In this document: one piece after another, positions 1 through 5,726 of the stretch
Position numbering within the stretch: the first letter of the stretch is position 1
Layout: each line of letters begins with the position of its first letter
From: C00003060 sp964502635
GTDB taxonomy: Bacteria; Desulfobacterota; Desulfobacteria; Desulfobacterales; C00003060
Length of the DNA stretch: 13,756 bases
Direction of reading: 5' to 3'
Assembly (NCBI GenBank): GCA_964502635.1
Contig: CAZCXI010000080.1
Location: forward strand, 1 to 13,756
The notes under the pieces: generated by a model
What the model was told of the DNA's origin: nothing
Database searches by the model: none
The model's input: the letters and a program-made list of their open reading frames with translations, nothing else
Translations under genes and position numbers: made by a program

Positions 1-460
1 GGGTCCAGAGTTGTCGATCATAGGGTGAAAAGAGCCGGTTTTTCTTGTAATTATTCAGCAATAGCCATACCAAGTAGACCACAACGCTGCAATCACACCG
101 CAATAGTTTGACATTACATATGATTTGGCTTGTTGATAACAGATATCCGGGCCTGCTAAGTCACAATAAAGGGAACAATATGAGCCGAATCCAACACAAT
201 CGGCAACAATCTGGACCAAGCCTTGCCCCGGCGATAAAATGCTTTCTGAAGCCGGAAAGAAACCAACCTGTCATAGCAAAATGTTGAAAGGCGTTCTGGG
301 CGGTTGAGGTGGGAACACTCAATGGAGAGAGTGGAATAACATTTGGATTGGTATTGTTGGATCGAGTGCAGCCTTTCGTGGGTTGCCAGGGACCCATTGT
401 CCAGGAGCTTTATTATGATTGACTTGACCAGGACCCAATGTTAGAAAATCCAGGATCGTC
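1..460. other. Gene-poor leader region upstream of larB
   Basis: I see no convincing gene here. A minus-strand open frame over 161-397 has no good ribosome binding site and a composition I do not recognise; it could be a decayed gene but is more likely chance. Some loose inverted similarity exists between about 148-215 and 345-440 (for example ATCCAACA near 188 and its complement near 355), too degenerate to call an element. A TTGACA at 108-113 has no good -10 at normal spacing. Confidence 0.4.
419..447 (+). promoter_or_regulatory. Possible sigma70-type promoter for larB
   Basis: TTGACT (419-424) is separated by 17 bp from TAGAAA (442-447), matching 5/6 and 4/6 of the consensus hexamers. Transcription would begin only about 7-8 nt before the larB ATG at 461 and would give a nearly leaderless message, which weakens the call. 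AGGA at 452-455 could act as a short ribosome binding site if transcription starts further upstream. Confidence 0.25.
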
Positions 461-1237
461 ATGGATACCCAAACCTTAAGACAACTGTTGGAATCCGTCT
501 CTGCCGGTGGCGTGAGTGTGGATGAGGCCGTTACGAGGTTAAAGCGCCTCCCCTTTGAAGACCTCACTTACGCTCGCGTGGACCACCACCGCCCTTTAAG
601 AAAGGGCTTTCCGGAAGTGATTTTCGGACAAGGTAAATCACCGGAGCATATCCTGGGCATCATGAAGGCCATGGTGGAGCAGCAAGACACGGTCATGATC
701 ACGCGCCTATCCCGGGAAAAGGCCGGGGTCATCACGGCCCGATACCCTGATGCCACCTATCATCGTAAGGCCCGGGTCCTGGTCCATACGTCCCGGCCCA
801 CAAGGCCCGCCGGCGAGGGACTGATCTTGGTGATTGCGGCAGGAACCTCGGATATGGGGGTAGCCGAGGAGGCCGCAGTCACGGCAACGACCATGGGCCA
901 CCGGGTGAAAAGCCTTTATGATGTCGGGGTGTCCGGCATTCATCGTCTCTTCGATCATGACGAGATTTGGGACGAGGCGTCCGTCTTTGTCGTGGTGGCT
1001 GGCATGGAAGGCGCCCTTCCGAGTGTCGTCGGCGGCCTGGTGGATAAACCGGTCATTGCTGTTCCCACCAGCGTCGGTTACGGGGCGAGCTTCGGTGGGG
1101 TCACGGCCCTGCTGGCCATGCTCAACAGCTGTGCCTCCAACGTAAGCGTGGTGAACATAGACAATGGGTTCGGGGCCGGTTATATAGCGGCGCTGATCAG
1201 CCGTTTGGCACACCCGCTGGGAGGGGAAAGCCTTTAA
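461..1237 (+). CDS. larB: LarB, nickel-pincer nucleotide biosynthesis carboxylase/hydrolase
   Basis: The 258-residue product has the normal length of LarB. LarB carboxylates nicotinic acid adenine dinucleotide and hydrolyses its phosphoanhydride, the first step towards the nickel-pincer cofactor of lactate racemase and related enzymes. The C-terminal half resembles PurE (AIR carboxylase): AAGTSDMGVAEEA at 126-138, the DVGVSGIHRL stretch at 154-163, and VVAGMEGALPSVVGGL at 178-193. NSCAS at 222-226 precedes VVNIDNGFGAG (230-240); Cys224 matches the family's catalytic cysteine that binds the pyridine ring. The N-terminal part carries FGQGKSPEH (55-63). The ATG at 461 follows AGGA. LarC and LarE are not in the window, so cofactor synthesis depends on genes elsewhere. 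A PurE-like role in purine synthesis is less likely, because the long N-terminal extension is LarB-specific. Confidence 0.9.
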   Translation: MDTQTLRQLLESVSAGGVSVDEAVTRLKRLPFEDLTYARVDHHRPLRKGFPEVIFGQGKSPEHILGIMKAMVEQQDTVMITRLSREKAGVITARYPDATYHRKARVLVHTSRPTRPAGEGLILVIAAGTSDMGVAEEAAVTATTMGHRVKSLYDVGVSGIHRLFDHDEIWDEASVFVVVAGMEGALPSVVGGLVDKPVIAVPTSVGYGASFGGVTALLAMLNSCASNVSVVNIDNGFGAGYIAALISRLAHPLGGESL

Positions 1238-1248
1238 CTCTCAATTTT

Positions 1249-1459
1249 GATGGTTTCGTAAAAAGTCGATTTTACTCACTCCGTGAACATTTTGGGGGCC
1301 CTTAAGATGTTCAGCTAAAATGCTAACACGCAGTGAAGCTTTGCGCTAAACTCGGGCTAGGGCCCTCAAACAGTTAGCATTTTTTAACGCCAAACATCTT
1401 AAGTGCCTTTCTCCCAAAATGCTCAATATCGTTCGCAAAATACTTTTTACGAGTCTGTC
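1249..1459 (-). repeat. Family A palindromic MITE-like element, copy A1 (211 bp)
   Basis: A 211-bp imperfect palindrome with ends GATGGTTTCGTAAAAAGT and ACTTTTTACGAGTCTGTC. Inner paired blocks are CTTAAGATGTT / AACATCTTAAG and AAAATGCTAAC / GTTAGCATTTT. A central stretch of about 45 nt is asymmetric and gives the element an orientation; A1 is inverted relative to A2 and A3. The direct repeat AATTTT flanks it at 1243-1248 and 1460-1465, consistent with a target duplication. It lies between the convergent larB and gmhB stop codons, where the hairpin could also serve as a bidirectional terminator. It encodes no plausible protein. Confidence 0.85.
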
Positions 1460-2021
1460 AATTTTGGGGCCCCGGGCTTTCGCCAAGAAGCCACTGGACC
1501 GCGGCCATAAGGTCATCGGCCACATGATCCGGGGCTATGCCGCGTGCCCGGCACAGACCCTCGGCCTCCTCGCCGTGGCCCGTGCGCACCAGGATGGCCT
1601 TCCCACAACCGGCCCGCCTGGCGCACTCAATATCCTTTAGGCTGTCGCCGACCATGCAGGTCTCGGGCAGCCGCAGTCCATAGTCGGCTTGTGCCTGATA
1701 AATCAGCCCGGGTTCCGGCTTTCGGCAACTGCAGCCATCTTCGGGAACATGAGGACAGTAATAGACGGCCTCTATGGCGCCGCCGTGGGAGAGCACAGCC
1801 TTTGTCATCTTCTTATGGAGTTCTTTGAGTACCTGCTTTGTGGTCATGTTTCGATTGATCACGGATTGATTCGTAATCACGATCACATGATACCTATGAA
1901 TGCCCAGAAGCTGTAAGGCTTCAAGACTGCCCGGCAGGAATTCGAATTCAGACCAACGCTTAACATAATCGGGGCGATTTCTATTGATGACGCCGTCTCT
2001 GTCCAGAAAAACAACTTTCAA
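1458..2021 (-). CDS. gmhB: D-glycero-beta-D-manno-heptose 1,7-bisphosphate 7-phosphatase (GmhB-like HAD phosphatase)
   Basis: A HAD-superfamily phosphatase of the GmhB/HisB-N type, acting in the cytosol in ADP-heptose synthesis for lipopolysaccharide inner core. With the start used here (187 residues), the nucleophile motif is FLDRDGVIN (5-13; Asp7 and Asp9). The second motif is ITNQS (49-53). The zinc-binding set that marks this branch is CPH plus CSC (Cys89, His91, Cys97, Cys99). Lys101 follows, and GDSLKD (125-130) carries the acidic metal ligands. I chose the TTG at 2021 because TAAGGGG lies 9 nt upstream and MKVVFLDRDG is the usual family N-terminus; a longer frame to 2087 also begins with TTG but lacks a site. 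The stop codon spans the junction with repeat A1. A histidinol-phosphate phosphatase role is possible but no his genes are nearby. Confidence 0.85.
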   Translation of the reverse strand: MKVVFLDRDGVINRNRPDYVKRWSEFEFLPGSLEALQLLGIHRYHVIVITNQSVINRNMTTKQVLKELHKKMTKAVLSHGGAIEAVYYCPHVPEDGCSCRKPEPGLIYQAQADYGLRLPETCMVGDSLKDIECARRAGCGKAILVRTGHGEEAEGLCRARGIAPDHVADDLMAAVQWLLGESPGPQN

Positions 2022-2048
2022 TTTTTTCGTCCCCTTACGAATAAATGC

Positions 2049-2077
2049 TTGACACCCTTCTGAATTTGTTGCACATT
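2049..2077 (+). promoter_or_regulatory. Possible promoter for the ihfA-type gene
   Basis: A perfect -35 hexamer TTGACA (2049-2054) sits in the 119-bp divergent spacer between gmhB and ihfA. At 17-bp spacing the -10 would be CACATT (2072-2077), only 3/6 of consensus. TACGAT at 2078-2083 is a better hexamer but the spacing is too long. I see no obvious match to the IHF consensus in this spacer, so IHF autoregulation is not supported here. Confidence 0.3.
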
Positions 2078-2140
2078 TACGATCCAAGCATTCATCTCAC
2101 GCGGAATTGAATGAAATGCGGCGTGAAAGGAGAGGATCTG

Positions 2141-2425
2141 ATGGCCCTGACCAAAGATAACATCATCAACGAAGTCTACCTGAAGCTCGGTTTGAAGAAA
2201 AACCACGCCAGGGAAGTCGTCGAGCAACTCCTGGAAATCATGAAGCGCACCCTGGCCAGTGGTGAAGACCTTCTCATAAGCGGTTTTGGTAAGTTTGTAG
2301 TCAAGGAAAAGAGAGCCAGGCGCGGCCGCAACCCGCAGACACGGGAAGACTTGCAGCTACGCGCCCGCAGGGTCGTCGTCTTTAAGACCTCCGGCATCTT
2401 GAGAAAAAAGATCAACTCTTCTTAA
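2141..2425 (+). CDS. ihfA: Integration host factor alpha-type subunit (HU/IHF family)
   Basis: A 94-residue DNA-bending protein of the HU/IHF family. IHF heterodimers bind specific AT-rich sites in the minor groove and bend DNA sharply, acting in recombination, replication and transcription. MALTKDNIINEVYLKLGL at the N-terminus and RARRVVVFK (74-82) match IhfA better than HU. The beta-arm tip is GRNPQT (62-67), with Pro65 as the intercalating residue; ISGFGKF (46-52) is the family core. The ATG at 2141 is preferred over one at 2111 because AAGGAGAGG (2127-2135) precedes it at good spacing and the family N-terminus begins MALTK. The partner beta subunit is not in the window. Its TAA overlaps the rlpA stop on the other strand, leaving no room for a terminator. 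Confidence 0.85.
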   Translation: MALTKDNIINEVYLKLGLKKNHAREVVEQLLEIMKRTLASGEDLLISGFGKFVVKEKRARRGRNPQTREDLQLRARRVVVFKTSGILRKKINSS

Positions 2426-3177
2426 CGAGCCACGACCATAGCGTCCGGGTACCCGTCTCCTTCCAGCATCTTTTCATACCGCCTGGCCTGCTCCAGGGTC
2501 GTACACCTTGCTACGCGAACCTTGTAAAGGGTGCCGTCACTGCCTTCCTGCACCATAATGTGAACATCCTTGTAGGTACGCGCCAACTTGTCCTTGAGCC
2601 TGAAGGCGTTCTCCTTATCCCTGAAGGCGCCCACCTGGACAGTGAAATCCCCGATATCGTAATGACCAGGTACTAACGTGCGCTGAATCCCGCCCTGGAC
2701 CCTGGTCTCTGTCGGCACGCCCAATGCGACTATCTCCACGGGCGCAGTCCCCGGGCCGACCAACCCTATTTCTTTGGCAGCGCCATATGACAGGTCGATG
2801 ATCCTGCCACGGACAAAAGGCCCTCTGTCGTTTATCCTGACAACCACCTTTTTTCCATTCCTCAGGTTACGAACGCTCACGTACGTTCCCAAGGGCAAGG
2901 TCTTGTGGGCCCCGGTCATGGCATGCATATCATAGGCCTGCCCGCTGGATGTTTTTTGCCCGTGAAACGCCTTTCCGTACCAGGAGGCGATCCCACGCTC
3001 GCGGAAATCCCTGGCAGTCTTCGTGGGCTGATACCATTTCCCGTTGATCTGGTATGGAGGAGGATAACCGGGAGGAGGGGTCGGCGCCCTTCCCGGCCCC
3101 GCACAGCCCAACAGGGCAAACAACACACTCATGCGCAGCGCCATGGGCAAATGGCAAGGCTCAAGAAGCTTCATCAT
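2422..3177 (-). CDS. rlpA: RlpA family septal ring lipoprotein / lytic transglycosylase with SPOR domain
   Basis: A predicted outer-membrane lipoprotein that binds denuded peptidoglycan at division sites and, in characterised members, cleaves it as a lytic transglycosylase. From the start used (251 residues): a signal peptide ends in lipobox LLGC with Cys25; a proline-rich linker follows at about 29-45; the double-psi beta-barrel starts at RGIASWYG (61-68). Candidate catalytic residues are His91 in TGAHKTLPLGT and Asp117 in NDRGPF. The C-terminal SPOR domain (about 176-251) contains FTVQVGAF and ends at the stop. The start is uncertain: adjacent ATGs at 3177 and 3174 follow AAGGA at 12-15 nt, and an in-frame ATG at 3210 would begin inside the flanking duplication of repeat A4. 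It lies downstream of the mutase genes on the same strand but is functionally unrelated. Confidence 0.87.
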   Translation of the reverse strand: MMKLLEPCHLPMALRMSVLFALLGCAGPGRAPTPPPGYPPPYQINGKWYQPTKTARDFRERGIASWYGKAFHGQKTSSGQAYDMHAMTGAHKTLPLGTYVSVRNLRNGKKVVVRINDRGPFVRGRIIDLSYGAAKEIGLVGPGTAPVEIVALGVPTETRVQGGIQRTLVPGHYDIGDFTVQVGAFRDKENAFRLKDKLARTYKDVHIMVQEGSDGTLYKVRVARCTTLEQARRYEKMLEGDGYPDAMVVAR

Positions 3178-3210
3178 TGGGCCACACTTTCCTTCCAGTC
3201 GGTCAACCAT

Positions 3211-3280
3211 GATGGACTCGCAAAAAGTGTTTTGCGAATGACATTGGGAGTGAGTAAAATCGACTTTTTACGAAGCCGTC
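3211..3280. repeat. Family A element, internally deleted copy A4 (70 bp)
   Basis: This carries the outer ends of family A, GATGGACTCGCAAAAAGTG on the left and CGACTTTTTACGAAGCCGTC on the right, joined without the inner palindrome. Compared with A2 it lacks exactly the segment equivalent to 5520-5660 (141 bp), which is bounded by TGAGCATTTTGGG and its complement. AACCAT flanks it on both sides (3205-3210 and 3281-3286). It lies just upstream of rlpA, between that gene and the mutase small subunit. Confidence 0.8.
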
Positions 3281-3326
3281 AACCATGCTGTGCGCTATGA
3301 CAAGGTGGGAGAAGACAACAGACGCG

Positions 3327-3725
3327 CTATCGGTGGACGTTTTCCCGGATGAAACGAACAGTCTCGCTGGTGGGAGTGCCGGGCCCGAATATCGCCTTGA
3401 TGCCGGCGTCCTTTAATTGAGGGATATCTTCTTCCGGAATGATGCCACCACCGATAACCAGAACATCGCGAGCCCCGGCCTCCCTCAAGAGTTCCATCAC
3501 CCTGGGAAAAAGGTAGTCATGGGCACCTGACAGCACGCTCATGGCGATGACATCCACATCCTCTTGAATGGCTGCCTGCACAATCTGTTCCGGCGTCTGG
3601 CGCAGGCCCGTATATATGACTTCCATGCCGGCATCACGCAGGGCGTAGCAGATCACTTTAATGCCTCGATCATGACCGTCGAGGCCCGGTTTTGCTGCCA
3701 ACACGCGTATCTTCTTCTTGGTCAT
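3327..3725 (-). CDS. mcmA2: Methylmalonyl-CoA mutase, cobalamin-binding (C-terminal) subunit
   Basis: A 132-residue stand-alone B12-binding domain that, with the larger upstream protein, forms adenosylcobalamin-dependent methylmalonyl-CoA mutase. The base-off/His-on signature DxHxxG is DGHDRG (16-21), with His18 as the lower cobalt ligand. SVL (63-65) and GGG (92-94) are the other conserved nucleotide-tail contacts. LAAKPGLDGHDRG is the classic N-terminal motif of this family. It starts 18 nt after the end of the catalytic subunit, so the two are surely cotranscribed. The ribosome binding site is weak (AAGGA about 14 nt upstream), suggesting translational coupling. A split mutase, rather than a single fused chain, is common in archaea and several anaerobic bacterial groups. 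Confidence 0.92.
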   Translation of the reverse strand: MTKKKIRVLAAKPGLDGHDRGIKVICYALRDAGMEVIYTGLRQTPEQIVQAAIQEDVDVIAMSVLSGAHDYLFPRVMELLREAGARDVLVIGGGIIPEEDIPQLKDAGIKAIFGPGTPTSETVRFIRENVHR

Positions 3726-3743
3726 TCGTTGATAGCCATTCCT

Positions 3744-5420
3744 TTACAGTGTGGATACGGCCGCGTACTCTCCAAACACCGCCCTGAGGGTATCACAGAT
3801 CTCTCCCAGGGTCGCATAACACGTCACGGCCTCCATGATGGGCGGCATCAGATTGTCCGCCCCTTGCGCACAGCCCTTGAGCCTCTCAAGGGCCACCATG
3901 ACCGCCGTGTTGTCCCGCCGGCCTTTCAGTTGCTTCAGCTTCGCCTCCTGAGACTCCCGGAGAGCAGGGTCGACGCGGAGAAAATTTCTCAGGGGCGCCT
4001 CTTCCTGCCGAAACTTGTTAAGGCCCACGACCACCCGCCGGCCCGACTCGACAGCCCGCTGATAGGCGTAGGCGCTTTCCTGGATCTCCTTCTGGATGAA
4101 CCCTTGTTCAATGGCTGCTACGGCCCCGCCATTTTCGTCGATCTGGTCAAGGTACGCCTGGGCCCGCTCCTCAATGTCATCAGTCAGGCGTTCCACATAA
4201 AACGATCCCCCCAAGGGATCCACGGTATTGGGCACCCCGGACTCAAAGGCGATGATCTGCTGCGTTCTGAGCGCTGTTTTCACCGCGTCTTCAGAAGGCA
4301 GCGAAAAAGCCTCGTCCATGGAGTTCGTGTGCAGGGATTGGGTGCCTCCCAACACGGCGGAAAGGGCCTGGAGGGTAACCCTCATCACATTATTCTGCGG
4401 CTGCTGGGCCGTGAGCGTACACCCGGCCGTCTGGGTATGAAAACGGAGCATCAAGGACTTGGGGGACTTGGCTCCGAATCGTTTTTTCATGATCCGTGCC
4501 CACAATCGCCGGGCCGCCCTGAACTTGGCAATCTCTTCAAAAAAATCCATGTGCGCATTAAAGAAGAAAGAAAGGCGTGGTGCAAAGTCGTCCACCTTCA
4601 GGCCCGCCCGGAGGGCGGCCTCCACATAGGCAATCCCATTGGCCAGGGTAAAGGCCACCTCTTGCACTGCCGTCGATCCCGCCTCCCTGATATGGTATCC
4701 GCTGATGCTAATCATGTTCCATCTGGGAATATGCCGGGAGCAGAAGGCAAAGATATCCGTGATAATCCGCATGGAAGGTGCCGGCGGAAAGATGTAGGTG
4801 CCTCGAGCAGCGTACTCTTTCAAGATGTCATTCTGGATGGTGCCCTTCAATGTCTCTGGTGACACCCCTTGCTTGGCCGCCGTCTCAACATACATGGCAA
4901 GCAAAACGGCGGCCGGTGCATTAATGGTCATGGAAGTGCTGACCCGCTCCAGAGGAATACCGTCGAACAGGGCCTCCATGTCCATCAAGGAATCAATGGC
5001 CACGCCCACTTTACCCACTTCACCCTGGGCCAAGGGGTGATCCGAATCATATCCAATCTGCGTTGGCAGATCAAAGGCCACGCTGAGTCCCGTCTGCCCC
5101 TGTTCCAGAAGGTATTTGTAGCGTTTGTTGGATTCTTCCGCACTGGCAAATCCGGCATACTGGCGCATGGTCCAGAATCGCCCGCGGTACATGGTGGGTT
5201 GAACCCCCCTGGTATAAGGATGAGTTCCCGGAAACCCAAGATCCTTTAGGTAGTCTAACGTGGATTCGGCAAGGGGTGTATAGACACGTTCAACGGGAAT
5301 TTCAGAGAGGCTTTTAAAGGTCTTGTCGCGCTCGGGACGTTTCTCAAGCAAGTCGGCCGTCTTTTCAGCCCATGCGGCCGCCGCCTGCTCAATCTCCTTC
5401 AGCTTCTTGGCATCATACAT
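3744..5420 (-). CDS. mcmA1: Methylmalonyl-CoA mutase, catalytic (N-terminal) subunit
   Basis: The substrate-binding TIM barrel of methylmalonyl-CoA mutase, interconverting (R)-methylmalonyl-CoA and succinyl-CoA by a radical mechanism. The product is 558 residues and ends before a cobalamin domain. PTMYRGRFWTMRQYAGF (75-91) supplies Tyr78, and KEYAARGTYIFPP (201-213) supplies Arg206; these are the tyrosine and arginine that read the substrate carboxylate in methylmalonyl-CoA mutases and are replaced in isobutyryl-CoA mutases. His243 in SGYHIREAG is the conserved active-site histidine. The ATG at 5420 follows AGGAG with an 8-nt spacer. A longer frame to 5540 runs into repeat A2 and is rejected. 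Ethylmalonyl-CoA or other acyl-CoA mutase activity is less likely. It sits between the carboxyltransferase (separated by a repeat) and the B12 subunit. Confidence 0.94.
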   Translation of the reverse strand: MYDAKKLKEIEQAAAAWAEKTADLLEKRPERDKTFKSLSEIPVERVYTPLAESTLDYLKDLGFPGTHPYTRGVQPTMYRGRFWTMRQYAGFASAEESNKRYKYLLEQGQTGLSVAFDLPTQIGYDSDHPLAQGEVGKVGVAIDSLMDMEALFDGIPLERVSTSMTINAPAAVLLAMYVETAAKQGVSPETLKGTIQNDILKEYAARGTYIFPPAPSMRIITDIFAFCSRHIPRWNMISISGYHIREAGSTAVQEVAFTLANGIAYVEAALRAGLKVDDFAPRLSFFFNAHMDFFEEIAKFRAARRLWARIMKKRFGAKSPKSLMLRFHTQTAGCTLTAQQPQNNVMRVTLQALSAVLGGTQSLHTNSMDEAFSLPSEDAVKTALRTQQIIAFESGVPNTVDPLGGSFYVERLTDDIEERAQAYLDQIDENGGAVAAIEQGFIQKEIQESAYAYQRAVESGRRVVVGLNKFRQEEAPLRNFLRVDPALRESQEAKLKQLKGRRDNTAVMVALERLKGCAQGADNLMPPIMEAVTCYATLGEICDTLRAVFGEYAAVSTL

Positions 5421-5483
5421 GGAAACGCTCCTGATCGAGAGGCGCAAGCTCAAAGCGCAGTTTTTTCTTTTGCTTTCAGCTTT

Positions 5484-5694
5484 GACAGACTCGTAAAAAG
5501 TGTTTTGCGAAGGACATTGAGCATTTTGGGAGAAAGGCACTTAAGATGTTTAGCGTTAAAAAATGCTAACTGTTTGAGGGCATTAGCCCGAGTTTAGCGC
5601 AAAGCTTCACTGCGTGTTAGCATTTTAGCTGAACATCTTAAGTGCCCCCAAAATGCTCATGGAGTGAGTAAAATCAAGTTTTTACGAGTCTGTC
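5484..5694 (+). repeat. Family A palindromic MITE-like element, copy A2 (211 bp)
   Basis: The most symmetrical copy: ends are GACAGACTCGTAAAAA and TTTTTACGAGTCTGTC, a 16-bp perfect terminal inverted repeat. Inner blocks TGAGCATTTTGGG / CCCAAAATGCTCA and CTTAAGATGTT / AACATCTTAAG also pair. Flanking duplication is AGCTTT (5478-5483) versus ACCTTT (5695-5700), one mismatch. A longer direct repeat GCTTTCAGCTT occurs at 5472-5482 and 5703-5713. The element fills most of the 306-bp gap between the carboxyltransferase stop and the mutase start, so any operon transcript must read through a very long hairpin. Confidence 0.87.
5672..5684 (+). promoter_or_regulatory. IHF consensus match inside repeat A2
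   Basis: AATCAAGTTTTTA fits the E. coli IHF consensus WATCAANNNNTTR exactly. The equivalent positions of the other family A copies read AATCGACTTTTTA, one mismatch from consensus. The site is in AT-rich sequence and the consensus is short, so chance is a real possibility. Confidence 0.25.
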
Positions 5695-5726
5695 ACCTTT
5701 GAGCTTTCAGCTTCTATATTTTCAAG

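Noticed and set aside
161..397. Minus-strand 78-residue open frame upstream of larB
   Set aside because: No ribosome binding site, no recognisable family, and low-complexity Ser/Pro and Cys-rich composition; left as at most a possible gene remnant.
148..440. Possible fourth palindromic element upstream of larB
   Set aside because: Inverted matches are short and at inconsistent spacing, and neither clean ends nor a flanking duplication could be seen.
707..1213. 168-residue minus-strand open frame
   Set aside because: Antisense to larB and without its own ribosome binding site or recognisable motifs.
2022..2087. 22-residue N-terminal extension of GmhB
   Set aside because: The extension starts with TTG without a binding site and lies in the divergent spacer over the putative ihfA promoter; TTG at 2021 has TAAGGGG upstream.
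3564..4862. 432-residue plus-strand open frame
   Set aside because: It is antisense to the two mutase genes, which have full conserved motifs; it is a shadow frame of GC-biased coding DNA.
5421..5540. 40-residue N-terminal extension of the mutase catalytic subunit
   Set aside because: It reads into repeat A2 and lacks a ribosome binding site; the ATG at 5420 has AGGAG at ideal spacing and gives the family length.
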